In this document: piece after piece, positions 10,637-21,305 of the stretch
Numbering within the stretch: the stretch's first letter is position 1
Layout of the letters: each line of letters opens with the position of its first letter
Origin: Humulus lupulus
Lineage: Eukaryota; Streptophyta; Magnoliopsida; Rosales; Cannabaceae
Direction of reading: 5' to 3'
Assembly (NCBI RefSeq): GCF_963169125.1
Contig: NC_084798.1
Span: 99,713,970-99,777,969, forward strand
Length of the DNA stretch: 64,000 nt
The notes under the pieces: model-generated
Database searches by the model: none
What the model saw: only the letters and a program-made list of their open reading frames with translations
What the model was told of the DNA's origin: nothing
Translations under genes and position numbers: made by a program

Positions 10637-13018
10637 TGATAGCTCTACAAAATAGAGTTATTTTACCATATTTTAAATGACAATTGTTGATTAGTTCTTG
10701 ATTTTTTAACTAATTTATTAAGATTTTAAGTAATTTTGTAGTTATTAGTCTTATTGTAATTTTCTAGATTTTTATATATTTTTATAGATATTTTATTTTT
10801 TTATGTTGTAATTTAATTATTTAAAATTAGTGTTGTTAGGTTGAATGCTAAAAATATGATTTTATTGAAATTAAATTTTAATTAATATTTTCATGGAAGT
10901 TATATGGTATATTTTATTAGTGAAAATATTTAATTTTAATTTAGTTTATGATTATTTTGTAGGAAACAATGTTGCATTTTGGTACTTCGGAAAGAATAGA
11001 AAAGAAAAGAATTAAAACTGAAAAAAGAGAAGGAAAATGTGGCATTTATGAAAAGCTCTCCAAGCCTCCCACCTGCCCAGCCAGCCCAAGCCCCCAGGTC
11101 CATCACGCATCAGGCCCGCCTCTGCCCTTCCTCTCGGCCCAAACATCCTCCTAGCACTTGGGCTTGCTGCTTTCGGCCCACTCCTGCACTCACCCAATCC
11201 AAGCATCCTTCGGCCCAGCAGCCGCCTGAACCACCTGGCCCAACCACCTCTTTGGTCCTCTTGAGCCCAAAAAAATGTTCCTTTGTTCCTTTGTCCCCTT
11301 TGTTCAAAAATGTCATTTTTTACCCAACTTTTCTACACATTTTCACAACAAAAATCATAATCACCCTACAATTAACCTATACTTGCCATATTATTATTTA
11401 TTTAATTAATTTAATCAATTTAATTAATTTAAATTGATTATTTTAATAATCTCATTTTGGCTATAAATAAGGGTTTTCAAGACCATTTTGGGGTGCTTAA
11501 TTTTTGGTTACCATCTTCTTTTCTACCATTTTTTCTCTACCATTCTCTCTTCCATTTTGGGGTTTTTCAAGAGCATTTTCAAGTATGTATTTTATTTATT
11601 TTGTAATTTCCATTCTAGGTATGTGCTTCTAATCTTTTTCATAAGATTATTAAGATCATGATGAAGCAACTTGTAACTAGATAATATTTATGTTGTATGT
11701 TGATTTCCCTTGTAATGCAACAAAGTTTATGGATTTTTCTTCTTCATATATGTCTTTCATCTTTAATATATCATATTTTAGATTGTTAGATAATATGCAC
11801 TTTGTTCTTCATTTTGCAAAACATAATATTCTTTGTGTAAGATGTGTCATTAAATTGTACACATCCAATGCTTTGAACAAAAATATTATGTTTTGCCCTA
11901 TAAATAATGTTATTTGATTTTTTGTAGTTTCATTAGGTTGATTCACATTAAATACTTTGAAATTATACTTTTTGAAAAGTGAAGAAAAATCCTATAGTTT
12001 TAAAAGTAATTTGTGTTTAAAATTATAAATATATTTGGAAATGATAGTTTGACTTATTTTAACTATCAGTAAAACGTGTGAATCAAGATACTAATAAGTA
12101 TTATTAAACTTAAATTTTGTGGATTCTAGTATCTTAATAATCTTTAATTTTAACACTTATTTTCAAATCATTATTGGTTAATTTTTATTCTCTTAAATTG
12201 CTTTATTTTAATTCTGTTGATCCTGATTTTGGTCAACTAACACGGAGTCAAAATACGCTTGACGTGGATGAATGCGTTGAAAAGAACGTGATGACGAAAA
12301 TAATAAGAACACGATATTTTATAGTGGTTCGGCCCCAGAATATGGTAATAACCTACGTCCACTTAGATTGTTATTGATGTGGGAGTCAAAGGAGTGATCA
12401 AAGAACTAGGGTTCAATGAGTTTCACTAACCTCTGAAGAACAAGACAATATCTCAGATAGAATTACTCTAGTCTCAAATAATTCGAAAGCCAAAAGTCCC
12501 TTCCTTGAGCTATCTTTCTCTATTTATAGGCTCAAGGGGGATTACATGAATTTGTTACATATATTCTCTCCTAAATAATCGGATACTCAGGAGATTGTGG
12601 GAGTCAATTTCGGGATTTACAAAGATATTTATAGAAACATCATGAAATATGTGGAACCATCGACCAGACTGGTCGCAGGTAAGACTAGGCCGCCTACTGC
12701 TTATAATGTGCCTTCTGGTCGATATCCTAGCAGAGTTCCTCCAAGTGTCAGCCACGTGTCTAGGAATCACTTGCCACGTCATCTATGCCAGTTTTTTGGA
12801 TAACAAATTCTTTTATTTTATGTTCATGATATTAAATCTCATCAATCTTTGGAGCTAGGTTAGAATTTATTAATTTCGGTTTAAAATAGTTTTCTTTTTT
12901 TTATTTTAGACAACTCATTTGGGTTCGATCTCATGCTTACACGAACACTATATTTCATATACAATTCGTGTGCTTGCGAGTTATAAATTTTTAAAACATA
13001 CCCGTTTTGGGTCCATCA
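10637..13018 (+). repeat. Element B 3' LTR, interrupted by a solo LTR
   Basis: Matches 5044-6782 end to end after removing 12215-12805 plus one AATTC. It has an extra low-complexity TTAATTTAATCAATT-like stretch at about 11375-11440. A TATA-like TATAAATA is at 11462-11469. It ends at 13018, followed by GTTGT (13019-13023), B's target duplication. Confidence 0.92.
12215..12805 (-). repeat. Solo LTR of the element E (Tat) family, minus orientation
   Basis: On the minus strand it begins TGTTATCCAAAAAACTGGCA and ends GGATCAACA, like the LTRs of element E, and is also 591 bp long. Flanking AATTC at 12210-12214 and 12806-12810 is a perfect 5-bp target duplication. TATTTATA at 12521-12528 corresponds to the TATA box of the E LTRs. 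A solo LTR forms when the two LTRs of a full element recombine and remove the interior. It is clearly more diverged from E's LTRs than those are from each other. Confidence 0.95.
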
Positions 13019-13023
13019 GTTGT

Positions 13024-14701
13024 TACTAGGTTACCACTAGGGGCTCAGAAACGGGATCGTGCTCGATGGTCGTTCATTGGTAACCTGTGCTTGGACCAAA
13101 TGTAAGAAAACTGCACCCAGTATGTGATACATGTGACATACATGATTAGAGCTTGGCCTTGTCCCTTGTAAATGCGCAAGATTATGATTATGCATGTGAT
13201 TATTGATGAAGCATGTTGAGTGCTCTATTTATGGATATTTTTTATATGATGAATGTATGTTGGCATTATATACTTTAGTAAAGCATTGACTTATTAGTCG
13301 TGGTTCACAATAGCGTCGACCGCTGGTTGTACAACATTGACTTATTAGTCAAGGTTAGCAATAGCACTGTGCGCTCGTCGTTTTGGTTAGGCTAACCAGA
13401 AGTGTCAGGTACGCTTATACAGAGGATAGGGCTAAGAGACCCAGGGTGACTTATTAGTCCCATATCCTACGATTGACTTATTAGTCAAGAACGACGTTAG
13501 CACGTAGAGTGGTGGTCAGCGCCAGGTATGCTTATACAGAGGATAGGGCAAAGGGACCCGGGGTGACTTATTAGTCACATATCCTAGCATTGACTTATTA
13601 ATCAAGAACGACCTTAGCACATTGCGTGCTGGTCAATGTCAGGTACGGTTATATAGAGGATAGGGCTAAGGGCCCCAGGGTGACTTAGTAGTCCCATATC
13701 CTAGCATTAACTTATTAGTCATGGATGACATTAGTATTGTGAGTGTTGGTCGTAAGGCATTTACTTATTAGTCAAGGAAGACATTAGCACGGTGAGTGCT
13801 AGTCATAAAGCATTGACATATTAGTCAAGGGCGGCATTAACGCACTGGGTGTTGGTCGTAAGGCATTGACTTATTAGTCAAGCATGGAGATAGCACGTTG
13901 AGTGATGGTCCAGATGATTTAGGTTAACCTAAAGCGCATTATGCACTTGACCGACCTATTGGTCGGGGAAAACTCAGCGTCAGGTACGCTAGAATAGCTC
14001 CAAAGCTATTTATACAGAGGATAGGGAAAAGGGCCCCGGGGTGACTCATTAGTCCCATACCCTAGGGCGTTGAGCCAGTATGATTTATTAATCATGTGTT
14101 TGGGCGTTGAGCCCTATTTTGATTCCATAATCATGTATTTTTGGCATTGGACATTGATATGATTCATTGATCATTTATCTAGGGCAATTGGTCCCATATG
14201 ATAGTGTAGTCATTTATATGATTGGTATGTACGCATGAGTAGGGTTATTACTGCTAGGCATGCTTGTTATGATTTGGATATATGTTGTTAACTACTTATG
14301 AGCATGTTTAAGTTTTCTTGCTGAGCCTTGGCTCACAGGTGCTATGTGGTGGAGGTAAAGGGAAAAGAAAGTTGGACCATCCTTGAGTTGGAGAGCTTAG
14401 GTGACGATGTGTACATATGCGGCTTCTCGACCACAATGGCCGAGGGTTTAAAGAGGAACTAGGGTCAAACCCTATTATGCCGCTTATAACTCTTTTTTTG
14501 TAATTAACCTTTTAAATGTATTATGGAATCCCATGTATACAGTAAACGTTTTAGTGAAACGTTTGTATCTTTGACCAAAATTTTTGACCATAAACCGTTA
14601 ATCATGTTTAGTTGCACGATTATGCCCAAATAACTTATTTAGAAAGTTTAGCACTATTTAAAATATATAATGTAACGGTCCCTGAGTAGTAGGGCATTAC
14701 A
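13024..14701 (+). repeat. Element A 5' LTR, right part
   Basis: Continues the LTR after element B, from TACTAGGTTACCACTAGGGG (compare GACTAGGTTATCGATAGGGG at 22676) to the terminal GGGCATTACA at 14701. It contains the tandem array at 13281-14065 and a block GAGCCTTGGCTCACAGGTGC near 14323 that recurs in other LTRs of the window. Confidence 0.88.
13281..14065 (+). repeat. Tandem array in element A LTR built on GACTTATTAGTC
   Basis: The motif CATTGACTTATTAGTCAAGG recurs many times, alternating with blocks such as TTATACAGAGGATAGGGC and GTGACTTATTAGTCCCATAT. Units of roughly 60 and 120 bp can be followed. The core GACTtattAGTC is itself a dyad. The same array with fewer units lies in the 3' LTR at 22962-23454. 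Confidence 0.85.
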
Positions 14702-14882
14702 ACTTGGTATCAAAGCGTGTCAAGGTTAAGGGTTCCAGAAGAAAAGCTGGGCATGTACACTCATCACTAAAGACAAGCTGGTATGGTGACTATTTATGTA
14801 GTTATGTGTTTAACTACTTAAATAAGATATAAATGCTTTACTTGCATGCCTTATTAGGAAGCATGAGATCTGATAGGGCCTA
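14702..14882 (+). other. Element A primer binding site and leader start
   Basis: Two or three bases after the LTR end comes TGGTATCAAAGC (14705-14716), one mismatch from the usual tRNA-Met primer site TGGTATCAGAGC. The leader continues to 14882, where solo LTR C interrupts it, and resumes at 17424. Confidence 0.85.
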
Positions 14883-17423
14883 TGTAACGACCAAAATTTC
14901 CTAATAAGGTCTAGGACCTTGATTAGGAGGCCGGGAGGGCCATAATTGGTTTATTGTATTATTATATGATTATATGCATGATTGTGTGGGTCATATTATT
15001 ATATGATGATAAAGGCATGCATGGGACTATATACTCTGATGTGAGGGTATTATGGTAATTTGGCTCATTGAGAGCGTAATTGTGTATTTGTGTGTATACT
15101 GGTAGGCTAATGTTGAGACCACATTATTATGTGGATATATTTGTGATCTGTGACTCGAGACGATCCTAGCGAGCAAAGTGGCGAAAAGTCATGGCGGGGA
15201 TTTATACCCGGCTCGGGGTGAGCCTAGGGGTATAAATGGGAACTTAGTGAGCATATTGGAGTCTATTGTTTTTAACATTGAGAAATATAATTGGAGATTA
15301 GTTAGGTATCGGGAATTAAGCGGGAAATGTTAGAGACACTCGAGGAGTTAGCGGGAATTGGGTAAAATGACTAAAATGCCCTTAAGTGGATTAAAGGGTA
15401 AAGACTTAATGGGGAGGGCATACTAGTAATTTAGCTTACAGAAGTTAAATAATACCAGGGCTTTATGTTAGTGGGGATTGTAGAAAGTAAAAGAAGTCTG
15501 GAAGAAAGGAAATAAGGAAAAGAAAGAAAAGAGAAAAGGAAGGGAAAACAGAGTTGTATTCTCTAAGTCGGTTTATGTTTTCTTCACCAATTTCTTGAGG
15601 GTTTCTAGAGTAAAACTCAGAGGAAAGTTAGTCCAATTAAGCCACAAGGTTACTGAGCAAAGATTGAGGATTTGGCAAGGGTTTAGCAAGATTAGGCCAT
15701 CACTTGAGGTAAGGTTCTGTAATCTCTTCAGTTGCTGGTTTGGTTTTTGTTTCTGGTTTTTGAGCTATGGTGCTAAGTTGAATTGGATGGAACTTTAGGG
15801 AATTCAGGCTTAAGACTGAGGAGACAGCTTGTGGTCGAAATTCTATCAAAGGTATAAAGCCTAAACTCTAACTTTGTTGTTCAGCTGGATTTGATTGAGT
15901 TTTGGAGCTTAGGAGTGGCTATGGTGAATTCTGAGTTTGTGGATGCATGTGCTTGAGTTCTAGATGTTTGGGGTGCTTGGGATGAGTGGATTATGGTCAT
16001 GAGGTTGTTTTTGAGATTGGGAAGGAGTTGGAAGAGTTTTGGTTCGAGTTGGTTCGAGAAAATCGCAGAGGGGGAAAATTGGTGTAAGTCTGTCTGTGAC
16101 TAGCGCTACAGCGCTAGCCTTTGGGCGCTGTAGCGCTAGGCCAAGTTTGCTGAGGGGACTTTGGCTTCTGTCTGTAGCGCTGTAGCGCCCTCCCATGAGC
16201 GCTGTAGCGCTACCCTGCTTCCTGAAGTGGATTTTAGAGTTGTTTGCAAGGGTTTTTGACCTAAGGTTTGGGGTTTGGTTCCACCACCTTGTTTGGTGGA
16301 ACTAGGACTTCCCGGGGGCTCGGGATTGGCCCCGGGGCTAGGTTTTGAACTTGGGGATTTTTAATGACTTTGGCCATGATTGTGATTAGGTAAGCGCTAG
16401 GGCTCGAGGGGGATCGTGCTCAAGGAGTCAAGTGATCAAAGCTAGTGAATTAAAAGGTAAGGAAGCTGCACCTGAGTATGTGGTTAGGATGGGACTAAGT
16501 GTTCCCTATGTTTGTATGCATTGTTATGTGAATGTGATTAACCATGTGGACACGATGGGACTAAGAGCTCCCTACATTTGTATATCATGTCGTGAGATGG
16601 TGTTATTATGCCATGGGACATGCGATTACCGGCCTAAGGGTGTCGGAATCAATATTTGCGCACTGGGGCGCGGCTCGGCCACTGGTAGCTGAGGCAACTT
16701 ATTTATCACTGAGCTCGGTTAAGCTGGCCGGAGTCAGTGAGTATTACACTGGGGGCGGCCCTAATGAGCCGAAGACAGTGTGTTAAATAGAGGGTGCGAC
16801 TAAGGGCGCCAACCCTGAATGTTATTTGATGGATTTGACAATCTATTGATTATGAATGTGAATATTGTGTTATGAATGTAGTTGGTTGATTGTTTGGATG
16901 ACAAACTGTTATTACTGACTGGATAAATGTTATGAAATATTGAATTCCTGGTTGAGCATTGTGAAATATTTGATAAGTGTTGCTGATCTTGCTATGTTAT
17001 TATGCTTCCTTGCTGGGCCTTGGCTCACGGGTGCTACGTGGTGCAGGTAAAGGCAAGGGTAGGCTGAATCAACCATGAGTTGGAGAGCTCTGGGGGCGAG
17101 GTGTACACTGTCAGCTGCTCGGCCGCCACGGTCGAGAAATTGTACAGGAACGGAAACCTAAAATGTATATTTTGCCATTAGAGTGGCTTGAACTATTTGT
17201 AACTTCTGGAATTTGTTGTAACTAGGACACCTAAACCTTGTTTTGAGTCTCCATGGATTAAACCGTTATTTTTAATGAAAATAGCCTGTTTGTGACAAAA
17301 ATCTTTTTTATTCTTACTCTGATGAAGGTATAGAGTTTACACTTTGTCTGAATGACTTGGCTAGCAAGTCTTGCACTATTTTAAACACACAGTGTAACGG
17401 TCTTGGTTATCCAGGGCGTTACA
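14883..17423 (+). repeat. Solo LTR C (2541 bp), chromovirus family
   Basis: Begins TGTAACGACC and ends GGGCGTTACA, flanked by perfect GCCTA at 14878-14882 and 17424-17428. It is related to the LTR of element A and closely to the minus-strand LTR at 53128-55509. There is no internal region, so it is a solo LTR left by recombination. It lies in the leader of A between primer site and gag, and shows the block CTTGGCTCACGGGTGCTACG near 17020 shared with other LTRs here. Confidence 0.95.
16100..16215 (+). repeat. AGCGCT palindrome cluster inside LTR C
   Basis: Many overlapping copies of TAGCGCTA and GCGCTGTAGCGC occur within about 115 bp, in an LTR that is otherwise not GC-rich. A similar cluster lies in the related LTR I at about 54190-54295. 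Confidence 0.8.
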
Positions 17424-18811
17424 GCCTAACCCTTGAATATTGATATGATTATGTGACTATCTGCTTAGTGAATATACGAATGTGTTATCTGAATGCTAGT
17501 GTTAAGAACATGCAATTTTGTTGGCAAGAGGAGGGGTTATTGATTGATGCATGAATGTTGCGGGCATGTGTTTTAGTACCATAGTGCTATGTGAATGTGG
17601 TGCGGTTTTTTTTTCCATGGGAAGGCTTTTGAATGTGCACATCATGCTTAATGGGTCAAGTTATTGACTGCAGACCAAGTCAGAGGTTATGTACCTAAGG
17701 CAGTTAGTGGGACCCGGTGTTGGTTATATTGAGGCTGAGAATTATAGCCAGGGCTTGAGCCCTCCGCCTACCCCTCTGAATTGGCAGCAGGTGTTAATAG
17801 ATATGCAATTAAGATTACAAAGGAAAGAGGAAGAGATTAGGTGTTTTAAAGAATAGGTTATGTCAGGGAACACCTCTTCCTTTGCTATACAAGGAGTGGC
17901 ACCAGTATTGGCTCAACCTAGGGTTGAGAACAAGTGGGAATTTCTATGTGAAAGATTTCAGGAATATTACCCTCCAGTATTTTAGGGAGCCCTAGATCCA
18001 TTATGAGCTGAGCAATGGATGGGCATGATCAGTTCCATCCTCGACAGTATGGGGGTGGTAGGTCACAATAGGGTGATCTATGCTACATATCTATTGCGAA
18101 AGGATGCCCGGACGTGGAAATAATTTAGGCAGTTGTTTAATGAAAGATATTACTGTGATGTAGTTAAGACTGCTAAGACAAATGAATTTCTGAACCTGGT
18201 TAGGGAAATGCCACAGTAATAGAGTATGTTAACGATTTCGATGGGTTGGCCAAGTTTGCTTTTGATATGGTACCCACAGATAAAGCTCGGAAGTAGCGAT
18301 TTATCCAGTGATTGATTTCAAAAATAGCTCAGGACGTTGGAATCAACCCAGTACATGAGATCTCTACCAATGCTCAGATGGTAGGGAAGGCCCTTATTGT
18401 TGAGGGCACAGGAAATGAGATTTGGAAGGAGAATGCCGGAGAGCGCGGAGCTACGGCAGTGATACCTCCATTTATTGGATCAGGTAGAGACAATGTATTC
18501 AGTACTTTACTCATAATGTATTCAGTACTTTACCCAGAATGTATTCAGTACTTTCCCATAGATCAGGAAAGAAAAGCTAATAATGTATTTAGTACTTCTG
18601 GATTACAAAAGAGGTTTCAAAGTGCTCAGATAAGCCATCAGGGAGAGATGAGGATTTGAAACTTTACCTAGAATGCACTCGGTGTAAGAAATGTCATCTG
18701 GGAGAATGTTGAGCAAAGGCATGTTTCTTATGTGGGATCGTTGGGCACTTCAAGAGGGATTGCCCAGAATTGAGGAAGGAGAAACCAAAGAGGGTGGATA
18801 GCTCGACTCTA
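17424..18811 (+). pseudogene. Element A leader and gag remnant with zinc knuckle
   Basis: After the leader, coding similarity starts near 17760 (PPPTPLNWQQVL), and the capsid region follows in broken frames: CERFQEYYPPVF, RVIYATYLLRKDARTWK, QLFNERYYCDVVKTAKTNEF, then a segment open from about 18309 with SKIAQDVGINPVHEISTNAQ and EKALIVEG-like GKALIVEGTGNEIWKE. A CCHC zinc knuckle, CFLCGIVGHFKRDC, is at 18722-18763. A 30-bp repeat of AATGTATTCAGTACTTTAC type has expanded locally near 18490-18590. Stops and frameshifts are frequent. The family's gag forms the particle and binds RNA. Confidence 0.85.
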
Positions 18812-19981
18812 ACTCGAGTGTTCGCTCTGACGCAGTTAGAGTCAGAGGCTGAGGCTAGTCCCTTAGTAATGACAGGTCAGCTTCCTAGCTCTGATTCTTA
18901 TATTATGCTGATTGGTTTTGGTGCCATGTTGTTCTTTGTTTTGCTGCATTAAGTAGAGGCATAGACTTAGTATGTGGATGATGTCGTTATGATGTGATGA
19001 GAATTTGGTACCCTATTGGCAATTTTAAGAGATGGGTTGGATTATTGTGGGAAAAGACTCATCAGTTGATGTGATAGAGTTAGTTATGACCAACTTTGAT
19101 ATGATCCTGGATATGGATTGGTGAGTAAAGTATGAAGCAATGATAGATTGTAAGGAAAAGATGGTAACCCTTGGGCTTGAGAGTGAGAAACCCTTGTATT
19201 TGTTGGGACTGCGCATGGACCATATATACTTATGACATTTGTACTTAGAGCTAGAGACTTATTGTAGAAGGATGCATAGGACTCTTAGCTAGTGTGGTGG
19301 ACACCACTTAGGTCATGTCAGTGGGACCATGACAGATTGGATAAGTCTATGAGTTTTTGGATATTTACAAGGGATTTGGCAGGATTACCTTTACACAAAG
19401 AGATAGAATGGTGATTATGTTGGTGCCAAGGATGGAACCAGGTCTAGGGACTGTATTGAATATCTTCAACAGAGTTGTAGTAACTAAAGGTTTAGTTATT
19501 GATTAAGATGGCATTCTCCAAGGTGGATCTTTGATTTTTTTATTACCAGCTGAAGATCAGAAAGAAGGATAAGTAGAAGACTGCATTTTATATCAGATAT
19601 AGGCACTGGGAATGGTTAGTCATGTCTTTTGGATGTGACTAATGCCCCAGTTGTTTTATGAATAGATGAACAAGGTATTCAAAGATTATTTGGATTGGTT
19701 TGTGATCGTTTATATCGACGATGTTTTGGTATACTCTCAGTTAGAGATTGTCCAAGACCAAGGAACGCCTCAGAGGTCAGGAATTTCCTTGGATGGGCAT
19801 GGTATTACATGTGTTTTGTGGAAAAAAGTTCTCAAGTATTGTTGCCTTATATACAGAAAAGGTGATTGCCTATGCATCATGTTAGTTGAAATATATGACC
19901 AGAACTAGAGTAGTTACTGGTGGGCCAGTTGGCCAATATTACGCTTAAGTATACTCTTTTAGATAGGAGTAAAGAAAATAG
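18812..19981 (+). pseudogene. Element A protease and RT remnant, RNase H largely missing
   Basis: The protease start is recognisable after TQLESEAEASPLVMTGQL, but the catalytic Asp-Ser-Gly is lost (LIGFGAMLFF). RT pieces follow: KTAFYIRYRHWEW, then MSFGCD in place of MPFGLTN, and VFKDYLDWFVIVYIDDVLVYS at about 19675-19740, which keeps the catalytic YIDD. Straight after VYSQ the sequence jumps to unrelated, broken frames; the RT thumb and most of RNase H cannot be found. This is therefore a deletion, not only point decay. Confidence 0.8.
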
Positions 19982-21291
19982 TTGAGTGACCCACAGATGA
20001 GAAACATTAGAGGGGATGTCTTAGCTGGAATAGCTAAGGACTATAAAGTGTCAGGCATGAGTTTATTGAGGTATAAGGATCAGACTTGGGATTCGATGGA
20101 CAATGGGATTAAACTGAATATTCTGGATGAATCTCATACTACCTCTTATTCTCTTCATCCAGGCACCATGGAAATGTACCAAAATTTGAAAGCTTTATAT
20201 TGGTGGCCTGGGATAAAGAAGGACGTAACTGAGCACGTGACAAAGTGCCTGATCTGTGAGCAGGTTAAGGCAGAGTATCAAAAACCCGTAAGGCCATTAC
20301 AACCTTTGTGTATTAAATAGTGGAAGTAAGGGGACATCACAGTGGATTTCGTGGTGGGATTTCCCAGGATAGTGGGCCAGTGTGATTTAGTTCAGGTTAT
20401 TATGGATCGGTATTTGAAGTCAGCTTGTTTTTTTGTCAATGAGGACGAGCAATACAGTTGACCAGCATGCAGATTTCTATATGAGAGAGATAGTATGCCT
20501 TCATGGGACTTCGAGATCTATCCTGTTGTATAGGGACCCTATCTTTATTTCTAAGTTTTAGGGAAGGTTATAGAAGGTTATAGGTATACAGGTGGCGTTC
20601 AGCACATGTTGTTATCTTTAGACTGATGGTAAGTCAGAGAGGATTATCCAGTTATTGGAGGGGCACCTTATGAGATGTTGTATGGTAGGAAGTGTAGATC
20701 TCCCATTCACTGGGATGAGATGGATGAAAGGAAATATCTGGGTCCTGAGGTATTTTAGAGGACCATTGAGGCTATTGAAAAGATTAGAGCTCAGACGCTT
20801 CTCTCAGTAGATAGAAAAGTTATGTTGATCTGAAATGCAGGAATGTGGAGTTCCAAGTGGAAGACTATATCTTCCTTAGAGTATCACCATGGTAAAGGGT
20901 TAGGAGATAAGAGAAAGTTTAGCACTAGATTTGTAGGATAGTTTGAGATCCTGGAGAGGATCGGTCAGGTGGCCTATATATTGGCCTTATCTTTGGCACG
21001 ACCGGCCGTATACAATGTATTTCCTATTTCAATGTTGAGAAAACATGTATTAGATGAGACTCATGTGTTGAGTTATGAGGATCTAGAGTTGGAGGTTGAG
21101 CTATCCTGTGAGGAACAACCAGTCCAAATATGAGACAAAAATGACAAGGTTCTGAGGAACAAAGCTATACCTTTGGTTAAGGTATAATACAGAAACAGTA
21201 AGGTCGAGGGAGCGACTTGGGAACTGGAATCAAATATGCGGGATTTATATCTCTAACTATTTAGGTAAAATTTCGAGGATGAAATTCCTGT
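19982..21291 (+). pseudogene. Element A integrase and chromodomain remnant
   Basis: The integrase zinc-binding region reads YSLHPGTMEMYQNLKALYWW and KCLICEQVKAEYQKP (about 20145-20290). The core starts with ITVDFVVGFPR (first Asp); the remaining catalytic sites are too decayed to assign. The C-terminal part is recognisable (MLYGRKCRSPIHWDEMDERK near 20680; GQVAYILALSLA near 20965; ISMLRKHVLDETHVL). A chromodomain follows at about 21092-21255: EEQPVQI, LRNKAIPLVKV, SKVEGATWELE. In this lineage the chromodomain steers insertion to chromatin. Many stops. Confidence 0.87.
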
Positions 21292-21305
21292 AAGGAGGGG
21301 ATAGT
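21292..21305 (+). other. Element A polypurine tract
   Basis: AAGGAGGGGATAGT directly precedes the TGTAAC of the 3' LTR and is the expected plus-strand primer site. The same tract occurs in element I at the matching place (minus strand, about 55510-55524). Confidence 0.8.

Larger units (their letters stand above)
5044..13018 (+). mobile_element. Element B: Athila-lineage Ty3/gypsy, gag-less, with an inverted pol segment
   Basis: Two LTRs start TGATA-CTCTACAAAAT at 5044 and 10637 and end GGGTCCATCA at 6782 and 13018. The flanking 5-bp repeats GTTGT (5039-5043 and 13019-13023) prove one insertion event, and the flanking host reads across as element A LTR (compare 22660-22700). The interior has only pol: protease end plus first RT half on the minus strand (6783-7618), then RT second half, RNase H and integrase on the plus strand (7620-9878). 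No gag and no primer site remain, so it could not have moved on its own in this state. Integrase and RNase H sequences are typical of Athila. Confidence 0.93.

Noticed and set aside
13281..14065. Regularly spaced repeats considered as a CRISPR-like array
   Set aside because: Spacers are themselves repeated and the array sits in a plant LTR; it is a minisatellite.
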